The notes beneath the pieces were generated by a model that was not told the DNA's origin, did no database searches, and saw only the letters and a list, made by a program, of their open reading frames with translations. Positions 25,850 through 33,666 of a stretch of DNA of 64,000 bases are shown here, piece after piece. Position numbers and translations under genes: made by a program. This stretch comes from CALODL01 sp942492115 (lineage in GTDB: Bacteria > Planctomycetota > Phycisphaerae > UBA1845 > CAIVHJ01), in NCBI GenBank assembly GCA_942492115.1, contig CALODL010000003.1, positions 1-64,000 of the forward strand, read 5' to 3'. Position 1 is the first letter of the stretch. Every line of letters starts with the position of its first letter.

Positions 25850-27373
25850 ATGCCCACACCCACGACAGACGTCCAACAGGTTCAATTGCTCTATTCCGGC
25901 GCGTGGCAGGACAGCACCGCGTCCAAGTGGGGCGACGTCCATAACCCATCTACTGGCGAGGTCATCGCACGAGTTCCGATGTGCACGGCCGACGAGGTCG
26001 ACCGCGTGGTCCAGTCTGCTGCCGCCGCCCAGCCAGAATGGGCCGAAACACCCGTGGTCGAGCGGGCTCAGATCCTGTTTCGCTTCCGTGAACTGTGCCT
26101 GGCACACTTCGACGATATCGCACGCACCGTCACCCGTGAACACGGCAAGACCCTCGCCGAAGCGCGGGCCTCCGTACAACGCGGGATCGAGATGATCGAG
26201 TTCGCCTGCGGCGCGCCGAGTCTGGTCATGGGCCAGTCTCTCGAGAACATCGCGCGCAACGTCGACTGCGAAACGATCCGCCATCCAGTTGGGGTGTGCG
26301 TTGGCATCACGCCATTCAACTTCCCCGCAATGGTTCCGTTGTGGATGTATCCGGTGTCGCTGGTATGCGGCAACACGTTCATATTGAAACCGTCGGAAAA
26401 GGTTCCGCTCAGCGCCATGCACATGGCCAACCTGCTCCTGGAGGCCGGACTTCCAGAAGGCGTATTCAACATTGTCCACGGCGGCCAGGATTGCGTCGAA
26501 GCCTTACTGACCCACCCAACCGTACGGGCCATATCCTTCGTGGGATCAACCAAAGTCGCCAGGATCGTGTACGAAACCGGCACCGCCCACGGCAAGCGCG
26601 TGCAGGCGGCCGGGGGTGCCAAGAATCACCTGATCATCATGCCAGATGCGGACCTCGATCAATCGGTCAGCGCGCTGATCAGTTCGGCCTACGGCTGCGC
26701 GGGCGAACGGTGCATGGCCGGCAGCATCGCCCTGCCGGTGGCCGACATGGGCGACCGTCTCGTCGAGCACCTGTGCAAGAAAGCAGGTGAGATGAAGGTC
26801 GGCCCAACCCATAATGGGGGCGACGCCGACATGGGGCCGGTGATTTCCGGAGAACACCGTGACCGCGTTGCGCGCTATCTGGACATTGGCGCCAGTGAAG
26901 GCGCTACCGTGGCCCTCGATGGACGCAAGAACGTACCGTCCGAAGGATTCTTCGTCGGCCCGAGCGTCATCGATCGAGTCAAACACGACATGCGCGTGGC
27001 CAAAGAGGAAATCTTCGGCCCGGTGTTGTCGGTCATCCGCGCCGACGACCTCGACGAGGCTCTGGCGATCGGTCGTGACTGCGAGTATGGCAATGGTGCG
27101 TGCATCTTTACGCAGAGTGGCTATGCGGCCCGCCAGTTCAAACGTTATTTCAACGCAGGCATGATCGGCATCAACGTGGGTGTGCCCGCCCCGATGGCCT
27201 GGTTCCCGTTCACCGGGTGGAACAATTCGTTCTTCGGCGACCTGCACATTCAAGGCACCGAGAGCATCCAGTTCTACACCCAGCAGAAAATGACCATGAC
27301 CCGCTGGTTCAAGACCGCTTTCGATTCGCACCATGATCCGGTGTGGAAGAGCGGCGCCCCGGGCAGCAAGTAA
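25850..27373 (+). CDS. mmsA: CoA-acylating (methyl)malonate-semialdehyde dehydrogenase
   Basis: A 507-residue aldehyde dehydrogenase with the MMSDH hallmarks: ITPFNFPAMVPLWM, FVGSTKVAR, and the catalytic Cys in SAYGCAGERCMAGS (CMA replaces the CxR pattern of hydrolytic ALDHs). It lacks the conserved Glu general base of hydrolytic enzymes and ends GTESIQFYTQQKMTMTRW. It converts malonate semialdehyde to acetyl-CoA and methylmalonate semialdehyde to propionyl-CoA, closing the uracil and thymine routes. The ATG at 25850 follows GGAG; homologues begin here and not at the in-frame start at 25781. The carbamoyltransferase gene follows 16 bp later on the same strand. Confidence 0.92.
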   Translation: MPTPTTDVQQVQLLYSGAWQDSTASKWGDVHNPSTGEVIARVPMCTADEVDRVVQSAAAAQPEWAETPVVERAQILFRFRELCLAHFDDIARTVTREHGKTLAEARASVQRGIEMIEFACGAPSLVMGQSLENIARNVDCETIRHPVGVCVGITPFNFPAMVPLWMYPVSLVCGNTFILKPSEKVPLSAMHMANLLLEAGLPEGVFNIVHGGQDCVEALLTHPTVRAISFVGSTKVARIVYETGTAHGKRVQAAGGAKNHLIIMPDADLDQSVSALISSAYGCAGERCMAGSIALPVADMGDRLVEHLCKKAGEMKVGPTHNGGDADMGPVISGEHRDRVARYLDIGASEGATVALDGRKNVPSEGFFVGPSVIDRVKHDMRVAKEEIFGPVLSVIRADDLDEALAIGRDCEYGNGACIFTQSGYAARQFKRYFNAGMIGINVGVPAPMAWFPFTGWNNSFFGDLHIQGTESIQFYTQQKMTMTRWFKTAFDSHHDPVWKSGAPGSK

Positions 27374-27389
27374 GACTGTCGCCGATCCG

Positions 27390-29222
27390 ATGAATATTCT
27401 GGGCATTTCCGCGTTCTATCACGACAGCGCTGCCGCGCTCGTGCGCGACGGCGTCATTCTCGCGGCGGCGCAGGAGGAGCGTTTTACGCGGCGTAAGCAC
27501 GACCACCGCTTTCCCGAACAGGCCATCGCTTACTGCCTCGAGGAAGCCGGCATCGGCCCCGATCAGCTCGACTACGTGGGATTCTACGACAAGCCGCTGG
27601 CCAAGTTCGACCGCCTCCTCGAAACCTACCTCGCCTGTGCGCCCGCAGGCCTGCGTTCGTTCTGCAAGGCCATGCCTCTGTGGCTCGGCCAGAAACTGCA
27701 CCTGCCACGCATCATGCACCGCGGCCTGGGCAAGCAGTACACCAAACGGTTCGTATTCTGTGATCATCACGAGTCCCACGCCGCCAGCGCCTTCTTCCCC
27801 AGCCCTTTCGATGAAGCGGCCATCCTGACCATAGACGGTGTCGGCGAGTGGTCCACCGCCACGATCGGCACCGGCCGTGGTCACGCGCTCGCGCTGCACG
27901 AGCACCTGCGTTTCCCGCACTCACTCGGCTTGCTGTATTCCGCGTTTACCTACTACTGCGGCTTTCGGGTCAACTCAGGTGAGTACAAGCTCATGGGCCT
28001 CGCGCCATACGGTGAACCACGGTTCGAGCACCTGATCCGCACCCATCTCATCGATCTCAAGGATGACGGCTCCTTCCGCATGGACATGTCCTATTTCAAC
28101 TACTGCCAGGGGCTGACCATGATCGCGCCGAAGTTCGAAGCCCTGTTCGGCCAGGCGACCCGCCCCGCCGAATCAGAGCTCAGTCCGTTCTACATGGACG
28201 TCGCCGCTTCGATTCAGGCAGTCACCGAGGACATCGTGCTGCGCATGGGCCGTCACGCCCACGCCCGTACCGGGCTGGACAACCTGGTCATGGCCGGAGG
28301 CGTGGCCCTCAATTGCGTGGCCAACGGGCGACTGTTGCGGCAGGGTCCTTTCGACAACATCTGGATTCAGCCGGCTGCCGGCGATGCGGGCGGTGCGCTC
28401 GGTGTCGCTCTGCTGATCTGGCACCAACTGCTGGACAACCCGCGCACGACCAGTGCGACTGACCACCAACGCGGATCGCTGCTCGGGCCGGCCTATTCCA
28501 ACGACGACATCGTCGCGTTCCTCGACAGCGTGGGCGCGGTATTCACGCGTCTTGGCGAGACGGCCCTCATTGACCGTGTCACGCAGGACATCATCGACGA
28601 GAAAGTCGTTGGCTGGTTCGGGGGGCGTATGGAGTTTGGTCCGCGGGCGTTGGGGGCGCGCAGTATCATTGGCGACGCGCGCAGCACGGCGATGCAGTCA
28701 ATGATGAACCTCAAGATCAAGTTTCGCGAGTCATTTCGGCCGTTCGCACCAGTCGTGTTGCGCGAAGCCGTTGCAGATTACTTCGACATGCGCGCCGGCG
28801 AAGACTGTCCGTACATGTTGCTCGTTGCCGACGTGCACCCGCAACACCGTGTGGCTGGCAACCCCGACGAGAGCGCCAGCGGCATCGATCGACTGCTCAA
28901 AGTTCACCGGTCGACTGTCCCGGCGATCACCCACGTCGACTACTCGGCTCGTGTGCAAACAGTCGATGAGCCGCGCCGCGGCCGGTTCTATCGTCTGATG
29001 AAAGCCTTTCATGACAAGACCGGCTGCCCTGTGCTGGTCAACACGAGTTTCAACGTCCGCGGTGAGCCCATTGTATGCACGCCCGAGGATGCGTACCGCT
29101 GTTTCATGAGCACCAATATGGATGTGCTGGTCCTCGAGGACATCGTTCTGCAGAAGTCCGAGCAACCCAACAAAACAGAACACGAGGTAGATGCCTACCT
29201 GGCACAGTTTGCACTGGATTGA
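27390..29222 (+). CDS. NodU/CmcH-type carbamoyltransferase
   Basis: A 610-residue protein. The N-terminal Kae1-like domain has MNILGISAFYHDSAAAL, EERFTRRKHD, the metal-binding CDHHESHAASAF and ILTIDGVGEWST. The C-terminal YrdC-like domain has WFGGRMEFGPRALGARSI and LVNTSFNVRGEPIV. Such enzymes carbamoylate hydroxyl groups of glycans, antibiotics or toxins using carbamoyl phosphate and ATP. Two small membrane-protein genes follow within 12 bp each, a combination seen widely in bacteria. The substrate is unknown; no glycan-biosynthesis genes sit beside it. Confidence 0.92.
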   Translation: MNILGISAFYHDSAAALVRDGVILAAAQEERFTRRKHDHRFPEQAIAYCLEEAGIGPDQLDYVGFYDKPLAKFDRLLETYLACAPAGLRSFCKAMPLWLGQKLHLPRIMHRGLGKQYTKRFVFCDHHESHAASAFFPSPFDEAAILTIDGVGEWSTATIGTGRGHALALHEHLRFPHSLGLLYSAFTYYCGFRVNSGEYKLMGLAPYGEPRFEHLIRTHLIDLKDDGSFRMDMSYFNYCQGLTMIAPKFEALFGQATRPAESELSPFYMDVAASIQAVTEDIVLRMGRHAHARTGLDNLVMAGGVALNCVANGRLLRQGPFDNIWIQPAAGDAGGALGVALLIWHQLLDNPRTTSATDHQRGSLLGPAYSNDDIVAFLDSVGAVFTRLGETALIDRVTQDIIDEKVVGWFGGRMEFGPRALGARSIIGDARSTAMQSMMNLKIKFRESFRPFAPVVLREAVADYFDMRAGEDCPYMLLVADVHPQHRVAGNPDESASGIDRLLKVHRSTVPAITHVDYSARVQTVDEPRRGRFYRLMKAFHDKTGCPVLVNTSFNVRGEPIVCTPEDAYRCFMSTNMDVLVLEDIVLQKSEQPNKTEHEVDAYLAQFALD

Positions 29223-29233
29223 GTGAGACCAGA

Positions 29234-29641
29234 ATGAATATCAATTGGACACCGCATCACGATACGCTCAAGGCCTTCGGCGCAGGGTCGCTCCTCGGCT
29301 TCGGCGGCCTCGGGGCCATGGCGTGGTGGCGCTGGGACATGCCCGGACTCGCCGGCACATGTGTCGGCGCAGGGGCTTTGTGTCTGATGTGCGGGCTGTT
29401 TTTCCCACGCGCGGCCCGTGCCCTCTACCTGGGCACGATCCTTCTGTGTTTCCCCGTGGGATTCGTGATTTCACATATTCTCATGGCCATCCTGTACTAT
29501 GGTCTCATGACGCCGATCGGCCTGATTATGCGGGCCCTGGGCCGCGACCCGCTGCAACGGACGATCGACCATGACGCGCCGACTTACTGGCAGGCCCATC
29601 CGCCACCACGCAGCGCAGAGCGCTATTACAAACAGTACTGA
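29234..29641 (+). CDS. SxtJ-family small membrane protein
   Basis: A 135-residue protein with about three to four hydrophobic segments (FGAGSLLGFGGLGAMAWW, TCVGAGALCLMCGLFF, TILLCFPVGFVISHILMAIL, PIGLIMRALG), then a polar tail with DPLQRTIDHDAPTYW. This pattern fits the SxtJ-type proteins encoded next to NodU-like carbamoyltransferases. The start at 29234 lies 11 bp after the carbamoyltransferase stop. Its role is unknown; it may anchor or assist the carbamoyltransferase at the membrane. Confidence 0.8.
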   Translation: MNINWTPHHDTLKAFGAGSLLGFGGLGAMAWWRWDMPGLAGTCVGAGALCLMCGLFFPRAARALYLGTILLCFPVGFVISHILMAILYYGLMTPIGLIMRALGRDPLQRTIDHDAPTYWQAHPPPRSAERYYKQY

Positions 29642-29649
29642 ACAACAAT

Positions 29650-29871
29650 ATGAGCGCACCCACACCGCCCGACAGCCGCGAGCAGAACCAGTCCACCGAA
29701 TTCGAACAGGCCGGTCGCCAACGCCGCCAATCGATCGTGAGCGAATTCTTCGAGTTTCTAAAAGAAGACGGCAAGTGGTGGATGTTGCCCATCCTGGTGG
29801 TCATGGGCCTGGTCGGCTTCCTGATGCTCGTCGGCAACAGCGCCGCACCGTGGATTTACGCGCTATTCTGA
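29650..29871 (+). CDS. DUF5989-like small membrane protein
   Basis: A 73-residue protein: a polar N-terminus with an amphipathic stretch (IVSEFFEFLKEDGKWW), then one transmembrane helix (MLPILVVMGLVGFLMLVG) and the end APWIYALF. FLKE.KKWW followed by a single helix ending in IYxLF is the usual form of DUF5989 proteins. It completes the carbamoyltransferase-SxtJ-DUF5989 trio, 8 bp after its neighbour. No enzymatic residues are visible. Confidence 0.8.
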   Translation: MSAPTPPDSREQNQSTEFEQAGRQRRQSIVSEFFEFLKEDGKWWMLPILVVMGLVGFLMLVGNSAAPWIYALF

Positions 29872-29926
29872 ATGGTGGCATCTACCGTGATCTGCGCACC
29901 GACATGGCCTGACGATTGCACATGCT

Positions 29927-30826
29927 TCAGGCGTCGTGGCAGCGCACCAGTTGCCGGCTGGAAAGTTGCCGACCGATCACGCCGCTGATGAACATACCGG
30001 CATCGATGAGCCTGTCGAAATCGACCCCGGTATCGATCCCCATGCCGTGAAGCATGTACACGAGGTCCTCGGTGGCGAGGTTGCCTGAGGCACCCGGGGC
30101 GTAGGGGCAGCCGCCAAGGCCGCCGGTGGAACCGTCGTAGGTCGCGATCCCGAGCTGCAATCCGGCCAGAACATTGGCCAGTGCCGTACCGTAGGTGTCG
30201 TGCATGTGCAGTGCGAGCTGTTCGACCGGGACCTGCTCGATGACATGGCCGACGGTGTCAAAGACATCCGTTGGAACCGCGGCGCCCACCGTATCACTGA
30301 TGGCGACCTCATGAACGCCCATCTCGATGAGCTGGGCGGTCAGGTCACGAACAACGGTTCGATCGACGCGACCCTCGAATGGACAGACAAAGCACGTTGA
30401 TACGTAGCCGCGCACGCTCAAGCCGGCCTGCAGCGCTTCGGCGATAACCGGCCGGAAGACCTCGAGCGATTCCGCGATGCCCATCTTGATATTGTTCTGA
30501 TTGAAGCTCTCTGACGCCGCAGTGAACACGGCAATGTGTTGGACACCGCTGTCGATGGCCCGAGCCAGCCCGCGGGCATTGGGCACCAGCGCCGAGTACC
30601 GCACCGGCCCGGCAAGCGCCAGAGCAGCGAGCACGTCCGCTGCGTCGGCCAACTGCGGAACCGCCTTGGGGTGGACGAAGCTGGTGACCTCGATGTTGCG
30701 CAGATTGGCTTTGGCCAACAGGTCGATGAAGTGAATCTTGTCCGCCGTCGGAATACGATCCGGCTCATTTTGCAGCCCGTCGCGGGGTCCCACTTCGATG
30801 ATCTTGACGCTTGATGGTAAGGACAT
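29927..30826 (-). CDS. mvaB: Hydroxymethylglutaryl-CoA lyase
   Basis: A 299-residue TIM-barrel lyase with EVGPRDGLQNE at the N-terminus, the metal His pair in LALHMHDTYG and the lyase signature with the active-site Cys in GGLGGCPYAPGASGNLATED. It splits HMG-CoA into acetoacetate and acetyl-CoA, the last step of leucine degradation. The start at 30826 (MSLPSSVKII) is where homologues begin; a longer frame to 30946 would run into the biotin-carrier gene. It is the last gene of a five-gene minus-strand liu-type operon. Confidence 0.93.
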   Translation of the reverse strand: MSLPSSVKIIEVGPRDGLQNEPDRIPTADKIHFIDLLAKANLRNIEVTSFVHPKAVPQLADAADVLAALALAGPVRYSALVPNARGLARAIDSGVQHIAVFTAASESFNQNNIKMGIAESLEVFRPVIAEALQAGLSVRGYVSTCFVCPFEGRVDRTVVRDLTAQLIEMGVHEVAISDTVGAAVPTDVFDTVGHVIEQVPVEQLALHMHDTYGTALANVLAGLQLGIATYDGSTGGLGGCPYAPGASGNLATEDLVYMLHGMGIDTGVDFDRLIDAGMFISGVIGRQLSSRQLVRCHDA

Positions 30827-30852
30827 GATCCGACGGCAAACTGGCAGACGGC

Positions 30853-31398
30853 TCACGCCTGGTCTCCGGTTGCGACCTCCTCTTCGCCGGCCTTCTCCAA
30901 CTCCGCGAGGATGGTGCCACGATCGACGAGTTGACCAACCCTGCACAGGATTTTCTTGACACGACCCCCGTGTGGCACGGCAAGGCTCATCTCCATTTTC
31001 ATCGACTCCATGATGATCACCGGATCATGGGCCTCGAATGACACGCCATCGGTGACGCGAACCTCGAGGATCGTTCCCGGCATGGGCGCGGTGATCGCAT
31101 CAGAGTGGGCGACGGCGGCGCCCGCCCCGGCACGACGTGCGGTGTCATCGAACAATTCGACGCGCAGGGTCTGGCCATCGATCCACAACTCAATTTCACC
31201 CTCGTGCTGCCGGACGAAGAAACGGTAACGGCGGTCTCCGAGGGCGACGGTGCCGCGCCCGCTGTCATCGACCTCGAAATCGAGTTCCAGCGGAGCGTAA
31301 CCCACTGTCACGGAGCATCCATGGCGTGTCTTGCCAGACGGCTTGAATGAAACCGGTACCGGCAGGCCGTCGAGACCAACGAGGGTCACCTTGTTCAC
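30853..31398 (-). CDS. Biotin carboxyl carrier subunit of an acyl-CoA carboxylase
   Basis: A 181-residue protein. An N-terminal beta-rich part (residues 1-95) resembles the BT/linker region of methylcrotonyl-CoA carboxylase alpha chains. The C-terminal biotinyl domain has APMPGTILEV and the attachment Lys in MESMKMEM. A GTG at 31398 overlaps the stop of the biotin carboxylase gene (GTGA), so the two are translated together as separate halves of what is normally one alpha chain. It carries carboxybiotin between the carboxylase and the transferase subunit. Confidence 0.87.
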   Translation of the reverse strand: MNKVTLVGLDGLPVPVSFKPSGKTRHGCSVTVGYAPLELDFEVDDSGRGTVALGDRRYRFFVRQHEGEIELWIDGQTLRVELFDDTARRAGAGAAVAHSDAITAPMPGTILEVRVTDGVSFEAHDPVIIMESMKMEMSLAVPHGGRVKKILCRVGQLVDRGTILAELEKAGEEEVATGDQA

Positions 31399-32876
31399 CC
31401 GTGTCCCCCTCTCCAGTGCCCGGCAGTAGCCCAAGGATCGGGATGACTGATTGTGGCAGCAGGCTGGGCCGTGCCCCGCGCCGCCATGGCCGCGATGGCT
31501 TCCGCCAGGTGGGGCGGCAAACGGTCGACCTGGGCTGCGATGGTGTGTTCTTCAAGAAAATGGGTGTGCAGATTCCCAGCGCGAAAGGCCTCATGGGCAA
31601 CAATGTTCTGTAGAAACTCGAGATTGGTCTTCACGCCGACGATTACGAACTCACGCAATGCCCGGGCCATACGCTGTGCGGCCTGGTTGCGCGTCGGTGC
31701 CCAGACGATGAGTTTGGCGAGCATCGAATCGTAATGCACCGTGATGGCGCTTCCGCGGTCGACGCCGCTGTCGACGCGCACGCCTGGACCGGTCGGCGAA
31801 AGGTAGTGCTCGATCCGGCCAATCGACGGCACAAAATTGTGCGCTGCATCCTCTGCGCAAATGCGGCACTCCATGGCCCATCCGCGCGGTCTGATGTCAT
31901 CCTGCTCGAGGGCCAGCGGATGTCCAGCCGCCACTTCCAACTGGAGGCGGACGAGGTCGATGCCGCACGTCAGTTCGGTCACAGGATGCTCGACCTGGAG
32001 GCGTGTGTTGACTTCAAGAAAATAAAACGAACCCGTCTCGTCGACGATGAATTCAACAGTGCCCGCACCGGTGTAGTCCATGGCCCGAGCCGCCTCAACC
32101 GCCGCGGCAGTTATTCGCGCCCGACCCGCGTTGTCCAGTCCCGGCGCCGGTGACTCTTCGATGATTTTCTGATGCCGCCGCTGAATCGAACACTCGCGCT
32201 CATAGAAATGCAGGACGTGCCCGTGGGCGTCACCCAGGATCTGAACCTCGACGTGACGCGGGCAGGTGATGTACTTCTCGAGAAACACACGACCGTCACC
32301 GAAGGCGGCCTGTGCTTCACGCCGTGCAGCGGCCATGGCTTCTGCCAGATCGTCCGCTGCAGGCACGACGCGCATCCCCTTGCCGCCCCCACCGGCGGCG
32401 GCTTTGACCAGCACTGGATAGCCGATATCGTCGGCAGCGGCCGCCAGGGCCGCGAAATCATCAGTCGTTCCACAGTAGCCCGGCACGACAGGCACGCCGG
32501 CTTCCGCAACAGTGTCTTTCGCAACGATCTTATCACCCATGCTGCTGATCACCGCAGGGCTCGGACCGATGAAGGTGACGTCGGCCTCAGCGCACGCTTC
32601 GGCGAATTCAGCGTTCTCGGCGAGGAAGCCATACCCTGGATGGACGGCGTCGATGCCGTGATCGACCGCCAGCCGAACGAGGGCCGAAATATTGAGGTAG
32701 GTCTCGGCGGGACCGCTGCCTGCGAGACGATACGCCTCATCGGCCGCGGCAACATGGCACGCATCCTCATCACTGTCGGCGTAGCACGCCACTGCCGTGA
32801 TGCCCATTTCCTGCAGCGTCCGCGCAATGCGAATGGCGATCTCTCCGCGATTGGCAATAAGGACCCGCTTGAACAT
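31395..32876 (-). CDS. Biotin carboxylase subunit (methylcrotonyl-CoA carboxylase alpha, N-terminal half)
   Basis: A 493-residue ATP-grasp enzyme: FKRVLIANRGEIAIRI at the start, ATP loop KAAAGGGGKGMRVV, catalytic YFLEVNTRLQVEHPVTE and the C-terminal LAKLIVWAPTRNQA. It carboxylates biotin with bicarbonate and ATP. It starts at 32876, directly after the enoyl-CoA-hydratase stop, and overlaps the carrier gene by 4 bp. Gene context (hydratase, carboxyltransferase, HMG-CoA lyase) supports methylcrotonyl-CoA carboxylase over acetyl-CoA carboxylase. Confidence 0.9.
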   Translation of the reverse strand: MFKRVLIANRGEIAIRIARTLQEMGITAVACYADSDEDACHVAAADEAYRLAGSGPAETYLNISALVRLAVDHGIDAVHPGYGFLAENAEFAEACAEADVTFIGPSPAVISSMGDKIVAKDTVAEAGVPVVPGYCGTTDDFAALAAAADDIGYPVLVKAAAGGGGKGMRVVPAADDLAEAMAAARREAQAAFGDGRVFLEKYITCPRHVEVQILGDAHGHVLHFYERECSIQRRHQKIIEESPAPGLDNAGRARITAAAVEAARAMDYTGAGTVEFIVDETGSFYFLEVNTRLQVEHPVTELTCGIDLVRLQLEVAAGHPLALEQDDIRPRGWAMECRICAEDAAHNFVPSIGRIEHYLSPTGPGVRVDSGVDRGSAITVHYDSMLAKLIVWAPTRNQAAQRMARALREFVIVGVKTNLEFLQNIVAHEAFRAGNLHTHFLEEHTIAAQVDRLPPHLAEAIAAMAARGTAQPAATISHPDPWATAGHWRGGHG

Positions 32877-33656
32877 TTACACCCAACCCGGTTTGCGTTT
32901 CTCGAGGAACGCCTTGAGCCCATCCTGGCCTTCGCCTGACACCCGCCGCTGTGCGATTGCACGCGTGGTCAGGTCCTGTACGCGAGGCCAATCGACGCCA
33001 TCGACCCGCGACAAGACGTCCTTACAGGCAGCCAGCGCCTCAGGCCCATTGCCTTGAATGTGCTTGACCATGCCGGCGATACACGCATCCACATCCTGCA
33101 CGGTATCCGCCGTCTCGTGCACCAGACCGATTCGTCGAGCCTCGGTACCATCGAAGCGCTCTGCCGTCAAACCGTAGCGCCGGGCCTCACCAGGACCGAT
33201 TTTTTCGAGAACGTACGGCGAAATCACTGCCGGCAGAATGCCGAGCTTCACTTCGCTGAGGCAGAACACGGCCGTGCTCAATGACACCGCGATATCGCAT
33301 GCGGCCACAAGCCCGACTCCGCCACCGATGGCCGCGCCGTGAACACGGGCGATGACCGGCCGCGGGCACTCGCGAATCGCACGTAACATGTTGGCCATGG
33401 TCGCCGCATCCTGCACGTTCTCGTCGAAGGAGTAATCGACCATCCGCTTCATCCAGTTGATGTCCGCTCCGGCACAGAACGACTTGCCTTCGGCAGCAAG
33501 GATGACCGCACGAACACCCGCGGCTTGTCCGGCGTCACGTACAGCCGCTGTCAACTCATCGATGACGACCTCGTTGAACGCGTTGTGCAGTTCCGGGCGG
33601 TTCAGTCGTACGGTCGCCACGCCATCGGAAATGGAATGTTCTATGAATTGTCCCAT
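32877..33656 (-). CDS. Enoyl-CoA hydratase, probably methylglutaconyl-CoA hydratase
   Basis: A 259-residue crotonase: VRLNRPELHNAFN, the oxyanion loop AEGKSFCAGADINWMKRM, AAIGGGVGLVAACDIAVS and catalytic-region LSEVKLGILPAVISPYV. The AGADINWM and LGxxPAVISPYV segments are typical of the LiuC branch, which hydrates 3-methylglutaconyl-CoA to HMG-CoA. I chose the ATG at 33656 (MGQFIEHS). It lies between the carboxyltransferase gene (10 bp upstream) and the biotin carboxylase gene (0 bp), giving the expected leucine-pathway order. Confidence 0.88.
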   Translation of the reverse strand: MGQFIEHSISDGVATVRLNRPELHNAFNEVVIDELTAAVRDAGQAAGVRAVILAAEGKSFCAGADINWMKRMVDYSFDENVQDAATMANMLRAIRECPRPVIARVHGAAIGGGVGLVAACDIAVSLSTAVFCLSEVKLGILPAVISPYVLEKIGPGEARRYGLTAERFDGTEARRIGLVHETADTVQDVDACIAGMVKHIQGNGPEALAACKDVLSRVDGVDWPRVQDLTTRAIAQRRVSGEGQDGLKAFLEKRKPGWV

Positions 33657-33666
33657 TGAGCGATCC

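Noticed and set aside
27390..29222. Carbamoyltransferase as part of pyrimidine degradation
   Set aside because: It is a NodU/CmcH-type enzyme with SxtJ and DUF5989 partners; adjacency to mmsA is close but no pathway step needs it.
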